DNA of 64,000 nt from Rhodococcus sp. 4CII (GTDB taxonomy: Bacteria > Actinomycetota > Actinomycetes > Mycobacteriales > Mycobacteriaceae), in assembly GCF_014256275.1 (NCBI RefSeq), contig NZ_JACCFE010000002.1:3001001-3065000 (forward strand), in the 5' to 3' direction. The notes under the pieces were generated by a model. The model was given only the letters and a program-made list of their open reading frames with translations, did no database searches and was not told where the DNA came from. Of this stretch, positions 16,567-28,228 are shown in pieces; position 1 is the stretch's first letter, and each line of letters begins with the position of its first letter. A program made the position numbers and the translations under genes.

Positions 16567-17058
16567 CTAATGCGCCGGCTCGTCCGACGGGTCGTCGGGG
16601 GTGCGGCAGCAGTGTTCGAGCCACAGTGCGGCGCCGACGAGCGCCAATGCGGCGACGAGACCCACCCACGCTCCGGGGCTGTCCGAGACCGCCGCCCGGA
16701 GCACCGAACGCTGCGGAAGCAGGTACAGCAGGAAACCGCCCCACACGCCGGCCGTCGCCGCACCGACGAGCGCGGACGCCTTCGCCAGCGCCGCGACCCG
16801 GGCCGCCGTGATGGGGTGCAGCTGATGCGGGCCGTCGCCCAACTGATGATTGCTGACCCGGGATCGCACCATGAAGGCGAGTACGACCTCGATCAGCGCG
16901 ACCGGATACAGCGACGCACCGGCGTACACGGGAATGGGGGGAAACGACCCGTAGAACACGCGAACCAGAATCCAGGTGGCGGCGAGGGCGAGAGCGGCCA
17001 GGAACAGCAGATCCCAGATCCGGGTGGGTTTCATCGTGCCCGTCGGTTCCGGCTTCAT
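16567..17058 (-). CDS. DUF3180 membrane protein
   Basis: 163 residues with four predicted membrane helices (about 15-33, 44-63, 90-115 and 133-150) and the conserved cytoplasmic motif NHQLGDGPHQLHPITAARVAALAKAS between helices 2 and 3, which is DUF3180. The function is unknown. It always follows folK in actinobacteria; here its ATG (17058) overlaps the folK stop. An alternative start is the internal ATG at 17034. Confidence 0.85.
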   Translation of the reverse strand: MKPEPTGTMKPTRIWDLLFLAALALAATWILVRVFYGSFPPIPVYAGASLYPVALIEVVLAFMVRSRVSNHQLGDGPHQLHPITAARVAALAKASALVGAATAGVWGGFLLYLLPQRSVLRAAVSDSPGAWVGLVAALALVGAALWLEHCCRTPDDPSDEPAH

Positions 17059-17567
17059 CGCGACCGCCGGTTCAGGACGAGGTCCGTCCGGTGCACACCG
17101 GCCCGTTCGTCCTCGTCCAGCAGTGCCACCAGCGCGTCGACCCGGGTGCTCGTCCCGTCGACGGGCAGCACGGCCTCCGGGTCGACGTCCAGCCACGGAA
17201 TCAGCACGAAGGCGCGTTCGTGCGCCCGCGGGTGCGGCAAGGTCAGTTCGGGGTCGTCGCTGCGGACTTCGCCGCACGAAACGACGTCGACGTCCAGCGT
17301 GCGCGGGCCCCACCGTTCGGTGCGCACCCGATCGGCGGCGGCCTCGAGTTCCTGCCCGCGCCGCAACCAGCCGTAGCCGTCGAGTGCGGGATCGTCGACG
17401 ACGACGACCGCGTTGAGGAAGTCCTGCTGCTCCACACCGCCCCACGGCGCCGTCGAAAACACCGCCGAGACGGCCACGACCGCGTCGTCGAGCCCGTCGA
17501 GGACGGACTGCAGATGGGCGAGGCTGTCGCCGACATTCGACCCGATCGACAACACCGCGCGGCTCAT
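17055..17567 (-). CDS. folK: HPPK, 6-hydroxymethyl-7,8-dihydropterin pyrophosphokinase
   Basis: 170 residues. Typical motifs are SIGSNVGDSLAHLQSVLDGL (about 7-26), the loop with RTERWGPRTLDVDVVSCG (DxD for Mg) and LTLPHPRAHERAFVLIPW. It transfers pyrophosphate from ATP to the pterin in folate synthesis. Overlaps with folB upstream and the DUF3180 gene downstream indicate one coupled operon (folE-folP-folB-folK). Confidence 0.97.
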   Translation of the reverse strand: MSRAVLSIGSNVGDSLAHLQSVLDGLDDAVVAVSAVFSTAPWGGVEQQDFLNAVVVVDDPALDGYGWLRRGQELEAAADRVRTERWGPRTLDVDVVSCGEVRSDDPELTLPHPRAHERAFVLIPWLDVDPEAVLPVDGTSTRVDALVALLDEDERAGVHRTDLVLNRRSR

Positions 17568-17926
17568 GGCCTCGACCTGTGTGCAACCACCGCCACGTCC
17601 GCGAAGGTCAGCGGGATCGGCGCGGACGGCTTGTGCAACACCACCTCGGTGCTCCGGACACGAGGATCGGTCATCACCCCGTCCGCGATCTCCGCGGCCA
17701 CGGTTTCGATGAGGTCCCGCGGCGGCCCGGCGACGATCGCGGCCGCGCGCTCGGCCAGCCCGCCGTAGTCGAGGGTGTCGGCGAGGTCGTCCGACGCGGC
17801 CGCGACCGCGAGGTCCATCCAGACGGTGATGTCGACGTAGAAGTCCTGACCATCTCGCTTCTCGTGTTCGAAGACGCCGTGGTTGCCACGAACCTTCAAG
17901 CCGCGCAACTCGATTCGATCACTCAC
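17564..17926 (-). CDS. folB: dihydroneopterin aldolase
   Basis: 120 residues. It has DRIELRGLKVRGNHGVFEHEKRDGQDF at the start, with the conserved Glu, and TDPRVRSTEVVLHKPSAPIP containing the active-site Lys. It cleaves dihydroneopterin to 6-hydroxymethyldihydropterin. GTG 17926 is chosen; an in-frame GTG at 17938 would add four residues. It overlaps folP by eight bases and folK by four. Confidence 0.95.
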   Translation of the reverse strand: MSDRIELRGLKVRGNHGVFEHEKRDGQDFYVDITVWMDLAVAAASDDLADTLDYGGLAERAAAIVAGPPRDLIETVAAEIADGVMTDPRVRSTEVVLHKPSAPIPLTFADVAVVAHRSRP

Positions 17927-18776
17927 GTCCGGCTGCACCCTTTGTCCAGGCTTCGGCCACCGCGATGGCGTCGAGGGACGCCTGCGCGTCGTGCACGCGC
18001 ACTCCCCACGCGCCGTGCGTCGCGGCCAGCGCCGACACGACCGCCGTCGCAGTCTCCCGGCCTGCCGGTGGCCGGGGATCGCCGTCCGCGTCCGCCAGCA
18101 GTGCGCCCAGGAACCGTTTGCGGGACGCGCCGATGAGGACGGGAAAACCCAGCTCGTTGAATTCGGGCAGCGCCTTCAGCAACGCCCAGTTGTGGTCGGC
18201 GTTCTTCGCGAAACCGAGACCCGGATCGAGCACCAGGGAACCCTGATCCACCCCGGCCTTCACGGCCACGTCGACCTGGGTCATCAGTTCGTCCCGGACC
18301 TCCCGGACCACGTCTTCGTAGTGGTCGGCGGTGCCGCGGTGCACGTAGTCGGCAGCCGAACGCCAGTGCATCAGGATCCACGGCACCCCGGCGTCCGCGA
18401 CGACCGAGGCCATCGCCGCATCCGCGCGGCCACCGGCAACGTCGTTGATGATCGACGCGCCCGCCTCGATCGCGGCCTCCGCGACGGAGGCCCGCATCGT
18501 GTCGACGCTGACGCAGATGCCCTCGCGCACCAGGTCCGCGATCACGGGTGCGACCCGCGCGGCCTCGACGTCGGGATCGACCCGCGCGGCGCCGGGCCGG
18601 GTGGACTCGCCGCCGACGTCGACGATGTCGACGCCGAGGCGCTTCAACTCGAGACCGCGTTGCAGCGCCGCGTCGCGATCGAGGAAACGGCCCCCGTCGG
18701 AAAACGAATCGGAGGTGACGTTCAGGACACCCATCACCACGGTTCGGCCCGGCGAGGGCAACTCGATCACGGTCAC
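17919..18776 (-). CDS. folP: dihydropteroate synthase
   Basis: 285 residues of a TIM-barrel enzyme. It opens VMGVLNVTSDSFSDGG (pterin/pyrophosphate site), has VDVGGESTRPGA, then IINDVAGG, and ends with the GASRKRFLG motif. It condenses p-aminobenzoate with the pterin and is the target of sulfonamides. The GTG start at 18776 overlaps the folE stop by GTGA. Confidence 0.97.
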   Translation of the reverse strand: MTVIELPSPGRTVVMGVLNVTSDSFSDGGRFLDRDAALQRGLELKRLGVDIVDVGGESTRPGAARVDPDVEAARVAPVIADLVREGICVSVDTMRASVAEAAIEAGASIINDVAGGRADAAMASVVADAGVPWILMHWRSAADYVHRGTADHYEDVVREVRDELMTQVDVAVKAGVDQGSLVLDPGLGFAKNADHNWALLKALPEFNELGFPVLIGASRKRFLGALLADADGDPRPPAGRETATAVVSALAATHGAWGVRVHDAQASLDAIAVAEAWTKGAAGRE

Positions 18777-19390
18777 TTCCGCAGAATAAGGTCCAGAGCC
18801 TCGGAACGTGAGGCCGCGCTGGACTGGAGGAGACCACGCACCGCGGAGGTGGTGGTACTCGCACCGGGCTTGCGGATTCCCCGCATCGCCATGCACAGAT
18901 GCTCGGCCTCGATGACCACGATGGCGCCGCGCGGGTCGAGTTTGCGCATCACGGCATCGGCGATCTGGCTGGTCAGACGCTCCTGGACCTGCGGGCGCTT
19001 GGCGTACAGGTCGACGACGCGGGCCAGCTTCGACAGCCCAGTCACCTTGCCCGTCCGGCCGGGGATGTACCCGACGTGGGCGACGCCGTGGAACGACACG
19101 AGATGGTGCTCACACGTGGAGTACAACGGGATGTCGCGAACCAGCACCAATTCCTGGTGCCCCTCGTCGAATGTCGTGTTCAACACGGTGTCCGGGTCGG
19201 TGTAGAGGCCCGCGAAGACCTCCCGATACGACCGCGCCACCCGGGCCGGTGTGTCGCGGAGTCCGGGACGGTCCGGGTCTTCACCGATCGCGATCAGCAG
19301 TTCGCGCACCGCCGCCTCGGCCCGCGGCTGATCGAACACCCGGCCTGTCTCGAGTGCGACGGGCTCACTACCGAGATGATTCACCGACAA
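18773..19390 (-). CDS. folE: GTP cyclohydrolase I
   Basis: 205 residues. The zinc/catalytic region STCEHHLVSFHGVAHVGYIPG and the motif QERLTSQIADAV are diagnostic. It converts GTP to dihydroneopterin triphosphate, the first folate step. The TTG at 19390 has GGAGGAG six bases upstream; GTG 19384 is an alternative. It begins the folate run downstream of ftsH. Confidence 0.97.
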   Translation of the reverse strand: MSVNHLGSEPVALETGRVFDQPRAEAAVRELLIAIGEDPDRPGLRDTPARVARSYREVFAGLYTDPDTVLNTTFDEGHQELVLVRDIPLYSTCEHHLVSFHGVAHVGYIPGRTGKVTGLSKLARVVDLYAKRPQVQERLTSQIADAVMRKLDPRGAIVVIEAEHLCMAMRGIRKPGASTTTSAVRGLLQSSAASRSEALDLILRK

Positions 19391-19450
19391 CCGAAACTCC
19401 TCCAGTACCGGGACCCATCGTCCCGAAGCAACAGCCTAGTGTCGGGCGGA

Positions 19451-21766
19451 TCAGTTCGATCCGTCCGGTCCTTTCCAGGCCCTCGTCTGAGCGTCGTCGT
19501 CCCCGGTGCCGCGCTGCTCGTGCGGCGGGTTCCACTGATTCCCCGGACCCTGGTTTCCCGAACCCTGGTCACCGGGCCCCTGATTTACGGGACGCTGGTT
19601 ACCGGGGTACTGACCCTCCGGGTTCTGGTTGCCGGGATCGCGTGGCGGCCAGCCCGGAGCGGACCAACCCGCGGGGGCGCCGTAGTCGGGACGCGGCTGT
19701 GGCATCCCACCCTGCGGCCGGGTCGGCGCCGGCTGCGAGTAGCCGTTGGCGGGCGCCGGGTGCGGGTACTGCTGCTGCGGCGGAGCCGGCTGCGACTGCT
19801 GCTGCGCGAACACCGGCTCGGGGTGCTGGGGCCACGGCTCACCGCGCTCCACGGCGAGTTCCCGCGGCGTCTTGACCGGCGGCTTGTCGGACGGGGTCCG
19901 GTGGCCGAAGTCGTTGAACGCGGTGATCCGGGGCCGCTTCTCGACGCTGTGGAAGATCTTCTCGAGATCCTTGCGGGTGAGGGTCTCGCGCTCGAGCAGT
20001 TCGGTGGCCAGGATGTCCAGCACGTCCCGGTATTCGTTGAGGATGGCCCACGCCTCGGTGTGCGCCGCTTCGATGAGGTTGCGGACCTCTTCGTCGATCT
20101 CGCGCGCGACCTCGTGGGAGTAGTCGGACTGCTGCCCCATCGAGCGGCCCAGGAACGGGTCGCCGCCCTCCTGGCCGTACCGCACCGCGCCCAGCTTGGC
20201 GCTCATGCCGTATTCGGTGACCATCGACCGGGCGATCTTCGTCGCCATGTCGATGTCGGAGGACGCACCGGTGGTGGGCTCGTGGAACACGAGTTCCTCG
20301 GCCGCGCGGCCACCCATCGCCATGACGAGCCGGGCGATCATCTCGGACCGCGTCATCAGGCCCTTGTCGTCCTCGGGAACCGTCATCGCGTGACCGCCGG
20401 TGCGGCCGCGGGCGAGGATGGTGACCTTGTAGACGGGCTCGATGTCGGGCATCGCCCACGCGGCGAGCGTGTGCCCGCCCTCGTGGTACGCGGTGATCTT
20501 CTTCTCGTGCTCGCTGATGATGCGGCTCTTGCGGCGGGGACCGCCGACGACGCGGTCGACCGACTCCTCCAGCGCGGCCTCCGTGATGACGGTGCCGTTC
20601 TCGCGGGCCGTGAGCAGCGCGGCCTCGTTGATGACGTTCGCCAGGTCGGCGCCCGACATTCCGACGGTGCGCTTGGCGAGGCCCTCGAGGTCGGCATGCT
20701 GATCGATCGGCTTGCCCTGCGAGTGCACCTTGAGGATGGCGCGGCGACCGGCGAGGTCGGGGGCGCCGACCGGGATCTGCCGGTCGAAGCGGCCCGGACG
20801 CAGCAGCGCCGGGTCCAGAATGTCGGGGCGGTTGGTGGCCGCGATCAGGATGATGCCGGTGCGGTCACCGAAACCGTCCATTTCGACGAGCAACTGGTTG
20901 AGAGTCTGCTCGCGCTCGTCGTGGCCGCCACCGAGGCCGGCGCCACGCTGGCGTCCGACGGCGTCGATCTCGTCGACGAAGATGATGCACGGACTGTTCT
21001 GCTTGGCCTGATCGAACATGTCACGCACGCGGGACGCACCCACACCGACGAACATCTCGACGAAGTCCGAACCGGAAATCGTGAAGAAGGGCACCCCGGC
21101 CTCGCCTGCCACCGCACGGGCGAGCAGCGTCTTACCGGTCCCGGGCGGGCCGTACAGCAGGACGCCCTTGGGAATCTTCGCGCCCAATGCCTGGTAGCGC
21201 GCCGGATTCTGCAGGAAGTCCTTGATCTCGTAGAGCTCCTCGACGGCCTCGTCCGCACCCGCGACGTCGGCGAAGGTCGTCTTCGGCATGTCCTTCGACA
21301 GTTGCTTGGCCTTCGACTTGCCGAAGCCCATGACACCGCCGCGACCGCCGCCCTGCATCCGGCTCATCACGAAGAAGAAGATGCCGAGCAGGATCACCAT
21401 CGGCAGGACGAACAGCAGGATGGACGTGAGCCAGCTCTCCTGCGTGACCGTGGTGTTGTAGCTCTGCAGGCCCTTGTCGGAGATCTCGTTGAAGATCTGC
21501 TCGGACGCCGACGCCGGATACTTGGCGAGGATCTCGGTCTTGCCGTCGGTGGCGTCGTTGCCGTCCTTCAGCCACAGGCGCACCTGCTGCTCCCGGTCGT
21601 CGATCTGCGCCTTGTCGACGTTGTTGGCGTCGAGTTGCGCGATCGCCACCGAGGTGTCGACACTCTTGAATCCGCGCGTGTCGTTGCCGAAGTAGCTGAA
21701 GGCGTAGATCACCAGCAGGATGCCGGCGACTATCGCCAGGTTTCGAAACACAGTCTTACGGTTCAT
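19451..21766 (-). CDS. ftsH: FtsH membrane AAA+ metalloprotease
   Basis: 771 residues. An N-terminal membrane segment (about 8-25), an extracytoplasmic domain (26-110) and a second segment (about 113-133) precede the AAA+ domain with GPPGTGKT (about 205). The zinc protease domain carries HEGGH. It degrades membrane and regulatory proteins. The last 120 or so residues are a Pro/Gln/Asn-rich extension with GNQ-type repeats, also long in mycobacterial FtsH. ATG 21766 is chosen; the upstream in-frame reading to 22360 is antisense to the amidase gene and not believable. Confidence 0.97.
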   Translation of the reverse strand: MNRKTVFRNLAIVAGILLVIYAFSYFGNDTRGFKSVDTSVAIAQLDANNVDKAQIDDREQQVRLWLKDGNDATDGKTEILAKYPASASEQIFNEISDKGLQSYNTTVTQESWLTSILLFVLPMVILLGIFFFVMSRMQGGGRGGVMGFGKSKAKQLSKDMPKTTFADVAGADEAVEELYEIKDFLQNPARYQALGAKIPKGVLLYGPPGTGKTLLARAVAGEAGVPFFTISGSDFVEMFVGVGASRVRDMFDQAKQNSPCIIFVDEIDAVGRQRGAGLGGGHDEREQTLNQLLVEMDGFGDRTGIILIAATNRPDILDPALLRPGRFDRQIPVGAPDLAGRRAILKVHSQGKPIDQHADLEGLAKRTVGMSGADLANVINEAALLTARENGTVITEAALEESVDRVVGGPRRKSRIISEHEKKITAYHEGGHTLAAWAMPDIEPVYKVTILARGRTGGHAMTVPEDDKGLMTRSEMIARLVMAMGGRAAEELVFHEPTTGASSDIDMATKIARSMVTEYGMSAKLGAVRYGQEGGDPFLGRSMGQQSDYSHEVAREIDEEVRNLIEAAHTEAWAILNEYRDVLDILATELLERETLTRKDLEKIFHSVEKRPRITAFNDFGHRTPSDKPPVKTPRELAVERGEPWPQHPEPVFAQQQSQPAPPQQQYPHPAPANGYSQPAPTRPQGGMPQPRPDYGAPAGWSAPGWPPRDPGNQNPEGQYPGNQRPVNQGPGDQGSGNQGPGNQWNPPHEQRGTGDDDAQTRAWKGPDGSN

Positions 21767-21977
21767 ACAGGTCGGCCGAGCTGGCCGGTCCTTTCGAGAG
21801 TGCGGGTCTTCCGGGTGCGCCTTCCGGCTGCCAACCGGACAAACCAGGTTACCGCGAAGGCACCCCGGCGACTCCAGGTAGCAGCCAACCGCTGTCGGGA
21901 GCGGTCTCTCCCCTGTCAACGCACACGGACGCCCATCGGTTCCCCGGGACTCGATCCGGATGCGAATGTGCGGGAGT

Positions 21978-23321
21978 TCACCGGGCGGGCGCGACCCTCG
22001 GCCAGCCGCCCACCCGCTCGATGTGAGCGGCGAGCGCCAGGATTCTCGCCTCACCGCCGGGCGGCGCGGCGATCTGCACGGCGAGCGGTGTGCCCGAGTG
22101 CGAGTGCGTGCCGACGGGAACACTCGCCGCCGGCCAGCCGACGAGGTTCCACAGCGCGCTGAACGGGGCGTACCGCACATTGGCCACGACGTTCGACGCC
22201 CACGACCGCTCGCTCCACGCCGTGGCCGCGAGCGGCGGCTGGGCGAGCGCGGGCGTGACGACGACGTCGTATTTCTCGAAGAACTCGCGCAGCGACTCCT
22301 CGAGCTTGTCGACCTGCTCCGGGCGGACGAACCGGCCCAGCGCCCGGCCGAGCGCGACATGCCTGCGGGTCCGCGGTTGCAGTTGCCGCCGATCGAGCCC
22401 TTTCGCGTCGGCGGCCGTTCCCGCGGTCCAGCGGGCGAGGACAGGAAGCAGGTTGACCGGATACGGCAACGTCGCCGGTTCGACGTCGTGCCCCGAACCG
22501 GTCAGTTCCGTCCCGGCGCGGACGGCCGCGTCCCGCCACTGCGGGTCGACCGTGGCCAGGAATGTGGGCGAGCCGGCCGCCACCGCGATGCGCAGCGGCT
22601 CCGACGCGCCGATCCGGGCGAGGTCCGGGCGGTCGGCGAGCACGGAGAGCATCAGGGCGGCGTCGCCGACGGTCGTGGCCAGGGGCCCGTTCTCGGCCAT
22701 CCCGAACCATGAGGTGGCACCGAGTTCGGACGGCACGACCCCGCGGCCCGGTTTGATGCCGAACACCCCGCAGTTCGCCGCGGGGATGCGGATCGAACCC
22801 AGCCCGTCGGTCCCGTGGGACAGCGGCACCATTCCCGCGGCCACGGCGGCAGCGGCGCCCCCGGACGAACCACCGCAGGTCCGGGACAGGTTCCACGGAT
22901 TGCGGGTGATGTGGCCGGGCGCGTCGGTGGATCCCCACACTGCCAGTTCGGGGAGCGTCGTCAGGCCCACGACCACGGCTCCCGCCGCTTTCAGTCGTGC
23001 GACGACGGCGTGGTCGGTGGCTCTCGGTTCGGCGCTGGTCGCCGTCGATCCCTCGCGCATCGGCAGTCCGGCCACGGGGATGACGTCCTTGATCGCGACG
23101 GGCACTCCCGCCAGCGGAAGAGTGGCCAGATCCGGCCGTTGTGACAGCGCTGCCGCGTCGGCTCTGGCCTGGTCCTCGAGGACGGTGACGAACGCCCGGA
23201 TCTTCGGGTCGCGCTCCGCGATGGCGGCGAGCGAGGCCTCCACGGCCTCCGTGGGGCCCGCGACGCCCGAGCGGACCTGCTCGGCGACGACGGCGGCGGG
23301 AGTGAACGGGGAATGCCCCAT
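21978..23321 (-). CDS. amidase (amidase-signature family)
   Basis: 447 residues. The Ser-cisSer-Lys triad is visible: K in GVPVAIKDVIPV (about residue 80), the Gly/Ser-rich loop TCGGSSGGAAAAVAAGMVPLSHGTDGLGS with both serines, and the typical C-terminal WNLVGWPAASVPVG. It hydrolyses an unknown amide in the cytoplasm. ATG 23321 (MGHSPFTP) is preferred over the in-frame start at 23366. It is divergent from the kinase gene. Confidence 0.92.
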   Translation of the reverse strand: MGHSPFTPAAVVAEQVRSGVAGPTEAVEASLAAIAERDPKIRAFVTVLEDQARADAAALSQRPDLATLPLAGVPVAIKDVIPVAGLPMREGSTATSAEPRATDHAVVARLKAAGAVVVGLTTLPELAVWGSTDAPGHITRNPWNLSRTCGGSSGGAAAAVAAGMVPLSHGTDGLGSIRIPAANCGVFGIKPGRGVVPSELGATSWFGMAENGPLATTVGDAALMLSVLADRPDLARIGASEPLRIAVAAGSPTFLATVDPQWRDAAVRAGTELTGSGHDVEPATLPYPVNLLPVLARWTAGTAADAKGLDRRQLQPRTRRHVALGRALGRFVRPEQVDKLEESLREFFEKYDVVVTPALAQPPLAATAWSERSWASNVVANVRYAPFSALWNLVGWPAASVPVGTHSHSGTPLAVQIAAPPGGEARILALAAHIERVGGWPRVAPAR

Positions 23322-23484
23322 CTCACGAGTATATGGTGCCGCGGACCAGGGATTTCCAGTATTCACGCTGGATGCGTCAGGTCTGCGGGGTTACCATTCG
23401 CTTGTCCCTGGATGGGACTCTTCACACCGCTCCAGACAACTCGATGTGCCCAGAGAACCCGCCCAGTAGAACCCTCGATGTGCA

Positions 23485-25626
<2,142 letters not shown>

Positions 25627-25636
25627 CGGGTCGAAC

Positions 25637-26191
25637 TCAGCCGCCGTAGACGGACGGCTCGAGCGTTCCGATGTAGGGCAGGTCGCGGTACCGCTCGGCG
25701 TAGTCGAGGCCGTAGCCGACGACGAATTCGTTGGGAATGTCGAAGCCGACATTCGCGACGTTGACGTCGACCTTGATGGCGTCGGGCTTGCGCAGCAGGG
25801 TGACGACCTCTAGCGAGGCGGGGTTGCGGCTCGACAGGTTGCGCATCAGCCAGGACAGGGTGAGACCGGAGTCGATGATGTCCTCGACGATCAGCACGTG
25901 CCGGCCGGCGATGTCCTTGTCGAGGTCCTTGAGGATGCGCACGACGCCGGACGACGACGTGGAGGACCCGTAGGAGCTGACGGCCATGAATTCCATCTGG
26001 GTGGGGATGGGCAGCGCCCGCGCGAAGTCGGTCATGAAGAAGATGGCGCCCTTGAGGACACCCACCAGGAGCAGATCCCCTTCCGGGGCGCCCTCCGGGT
26101 AGCGCTTGGCGATTTCCTCGGCGAGTTCGACGGTACGTCGACGAATCTCGTCCTCGGAGATCAGTACCGATGCGATGTCGCCTTCGTACAC
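25637..26191 (-). CDS. hpt: hypoxanthine phosphoribosyltransferase
   Basis: 184 residues. The PRPP-binding motif VLIVEDIIDSGLTL (about 97-110) and the catalytic loop region with SSYGSST are present. It salvages hypoxanthine and guanine to IMP and GMP. The start is GTG 26191. It lies just downstream of tilS (four bases), as in mycobacteria and Bacillus. Confidence 0.97.
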   Translation of the reverse strand: MYEGDIASVLISEDEIRRRTVELAEEIAKRYPEGAPEGDLLLVGVLKGAIFFMTDFARALPIPTQMEFMAVSSYGSSTSSSGVVRILKDLDKDIAGRHVLIVEDIIDSGLTLSWLMRNLSSRNPASLEVVTLLRKPDAIKVDVNVANVGFDIPNEFVVGYGLDYAERYRDLPYIGTLEPSVYGG

Positions 26192-26195
26192 GCGA

Positions 26196-27173
26196 TCAAA
26201 CCCTTCGTTGGTCGTCCAATCCGACGTTCAGCCTGCCACGTCGTCGACGGACCACCAACCTCGCGTCCGGTGTTCCGCCCCCGACCGCCACGTGTCCCTG
26301 CCCGCGCCACCGCGCGACGAGGCCGTCCACGGCTCGCAGTTGGGTGTCTCCGAGCCCGCGCGCGCCCGCTGCCAGCAGCCAGCTCCGCAGCACCCGCCGC
26401 CGCACGGGTGGAGCCGACAGCGCGAGACGTGCCGCGTCGATTTCCCCGTCCACCACGACTTTCGCTGCGGTGTCGGCGGCCGCCGCGTCGAGCACGGCCC
26501 CCTCTTCCCGCAGTTGCTCACCGGTGCGGGCCAGTGCACCGGCCACACCGCCGCCCAGGACGTCCTCGAGAAGCGGCAGCACCTCGGTACGCAACCGCAC
26601 CCGCACGAAGTCGGGTGACGAATTGTGCGGATCCTCGTGTGGGGCGAGGCCCAGCTCCGCGCAAGCCTGCCGGGTCACCGCGCGCCGCACGTCCAGCAGC
26701 GGTCGTCCCCACGGGCTGTCGTAGGCGCTCATCCCCCAGATGGACCGGCCACCCGAACCACGCGACAGCCCCAGCAACACCGTTTCGGCCTGGTCGTCGA
26801 GGGTGTGTCCGAGCAGCACCGGGCAGGTTCCGCGGGCCGCGTCGAGGGCGCGGTACCGGGCCTGCCGGGCGGCGGCCTCGAGCCCACCGGACCCGCTGAC
26901 GTCGACGGGGAGCACCTCGGCGGACGCGCAGCCGAGGATCCGCGCACGTGCTGCCGCTTCCCCGGCGACGTCGGCCGACCCCGGCTGCAGCCGGTGATCG
27001 ACGATCAGGGCGCGAACCGAACGCGCCTCCGCGGCAGCCGCCGCCGTCAGCGCCAGCGAGTCGGCGCCTCCCGACAGCCCGACCGCGAGGTCACCGTCCG
27101 GGGCGTACGCCGCGATCCACCGCCGCACGGCGTGACGAACCTCGAGGATCGCCGGCTCCTCGGGAAGCAGCAT
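26196..27173 (-). CDS. tilS: tRNA(Ile)-lysidine synthetase
   Basis: 325 residues, the short actinobacterial form. The PP-loop LAVGLSGGADSLALT (about residue 30) binds ATP, and HTLDDQAETVLLGLSRGSG is the family motif. It converts the wobble C of tRNA-Ile(CAU) to lysidine. ATG 27173 is chosen, with eight bases to the upstream zinc-protease stop. Longer in-frame readings overlap that gene and are not supported. Confidence 0.95.
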   Translation of the reverse strand: MLLPEEPAILEVRHAVRRWIAAYAPDGDLAVGLSGGADSLALTAAAAAEARSVRALIVDHRLQPGSADVAGEAAARARILGCASAEVLPVDVSGSGGLEAAARQARYRALDAARGTCPVLLGHTLDDQAETVLLGLSRGSGGRSIWGMSAYDSPWGRPLLDVRRAVTRQACAELGLAPHEDPHNSSPDFVRVRLRTEVLPLLEDVLGGGVAGALARTGEQLREEGAVLDAAAADTAAKVVVDGEIDAARLALSAPPVRRRVLRSWLLAAGARGLGDTQLRAVDGLVARWRGQGHVAVGGGTPDARLVVRRRRGRLNVGLDDQRRV

Positions 27174-27181
27174 CACCCGTG

Positions 27182-28228
27182 TCAGCCCAGTACCCGGGAC
27201 ACCCAGGCGTCGGGATGGTCGATCTCCGCGAGTCGGGGCAGAGTGTCGGGGCCGGTCCAGACGATGTTGAACCGCTCCATCCCGACCTTGTCCACGACGG
27301 CGTCGACGAACGCCTTGCCCCGCACGTACTGCGCCATCTTCGCGTCCATCCCGAGCAGAGCCCGGATGACGCGCTGCACAGGGTTGCTCTTGCGGCGACG
27401 CCGATTGTCGAACGCGGCGCGGATGGCGGCCACCGACGGCACGACCGCGGGGCCGACCGCGTCCATCACGTGGTCCGCGTGTCCCTCGAGGAGGGTGCCG
27501 AGCACCAGGAGCCGGTCGAGTGCCTCGCGCTGCGGTTCGGCCTGGGTGGCGCGCAACAGTCCGACGATGCCGCCGGGCGCGCCGGACTCGTCCGGTTCGG
27601 TGCGCCCGCGGTCGCGCACCGCCGCGGAGAGCCGGCCGACGATGTCGCCGAGGGATTCGTCGTCGGCGGATCCGAGGGTCTCCACCGACTGCTGCATGTA
27701 TCCGGTGAGCCACGGCGACGAGGAGAACTGCACCCGGTGCGTCACCTCGTGCAGGCACACCCACAGCCGGAAGTCGGTGGGCTGCACTCGCAGGGTCCGC
27801 TCGACGGACACCACGTTGGGCGCGACCAGCAGCAGGGTTCCGTCTTCGCCGGTGAACGGGTCGTACTGGCCGAGAATCGCCGAGGACAGGTACGCGAGCA
27901 TCGCCCCGGCCTGGATGCCTGCCGGCTTGCCGACCAGCAGACCGGGAGCGGCGTCGCCGCCCGTGAGTTGCGACATCGAGTGCGCCGCGGCGTGGATCCA
28001 GCCCGCCCGGTCGAGGATCTGCGCGGTCGGGACCGGCAGTCCGTCCGCGAGGCCGGTCACTTCCCGGACGGGTAGTTCGGCGCGCATCGACGCGTCGGCC
28101 AGTTCCGCGACCACGGCCTCGGCCGTGTACCTCGACGTGGCCGGGCCGCTGCGAGCGAGTTTGACCCCCGTCCTGGCTGCCAGGTTCCAGTCGACGGCGC
28201 CGCTGAAGGCGTTTCCCTCGGCGGCCAT
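27182..28228 (-). CDS. zinc-dependent metalloprotease-like protein (DUF2342)
   Basis: 348 residues of the actinobacterial family once linked by co-occurrence to coenzyme F420. A zincin-like motif H160-E-V-T-H164 is clear, with a possible third ligand in LLEGHADHVMDAVG about 80 residues later. It has no signal peptide. The function is unknown. It always lies between dacB and tilS; here its ATG (28228) overlaps the dacB stop by one base. Confidence 0.88.
   Translation of the reverse strand: MAAEGNAFSGAVDWNLAARTGVKLARSGPATSRYTAEAVVAELADASMRAELPVREVTGLADGLPVPTAQILDRAGWIHAAAHSMSQLTGGDAAPGLLVGKPAGIQAGAMLAYLSSAILGQYDPFTGEDGTLLLVAPNVVSVERTLRVQPTDFRLWVCLHEVTHRVQFSSSPWLTGYMQQSVETLGSADDESLGDIVGRLSAAVRDRGRTEPDESGAPGGIVGLLRATQAEPQREALDRLLVLGTLLEGHADHVMDAVGPAVVPSVAAIRAAFDNRRRRKSNPVQRVIRALLGMDAKMAQYVRGKAFVDAVVDKVGMERFNIVWTGPDTLPRLAEIDHPDAWVSRVLG

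Noticed and set aside
18899..22162. 1087-codon open frame on the plus strand opposite ftsH and folE
   Set aside because: Same GC-driven antisense shadow; FtsH and FolE on the other strand carry complete catalytic motifs.
21767..22360. N-terminal extension of FtsH
   Set aside because: The extra sequence is antisense to the amidase gene and Arg/Ser-rich; the FtsH membrane start at 21766 is clear.
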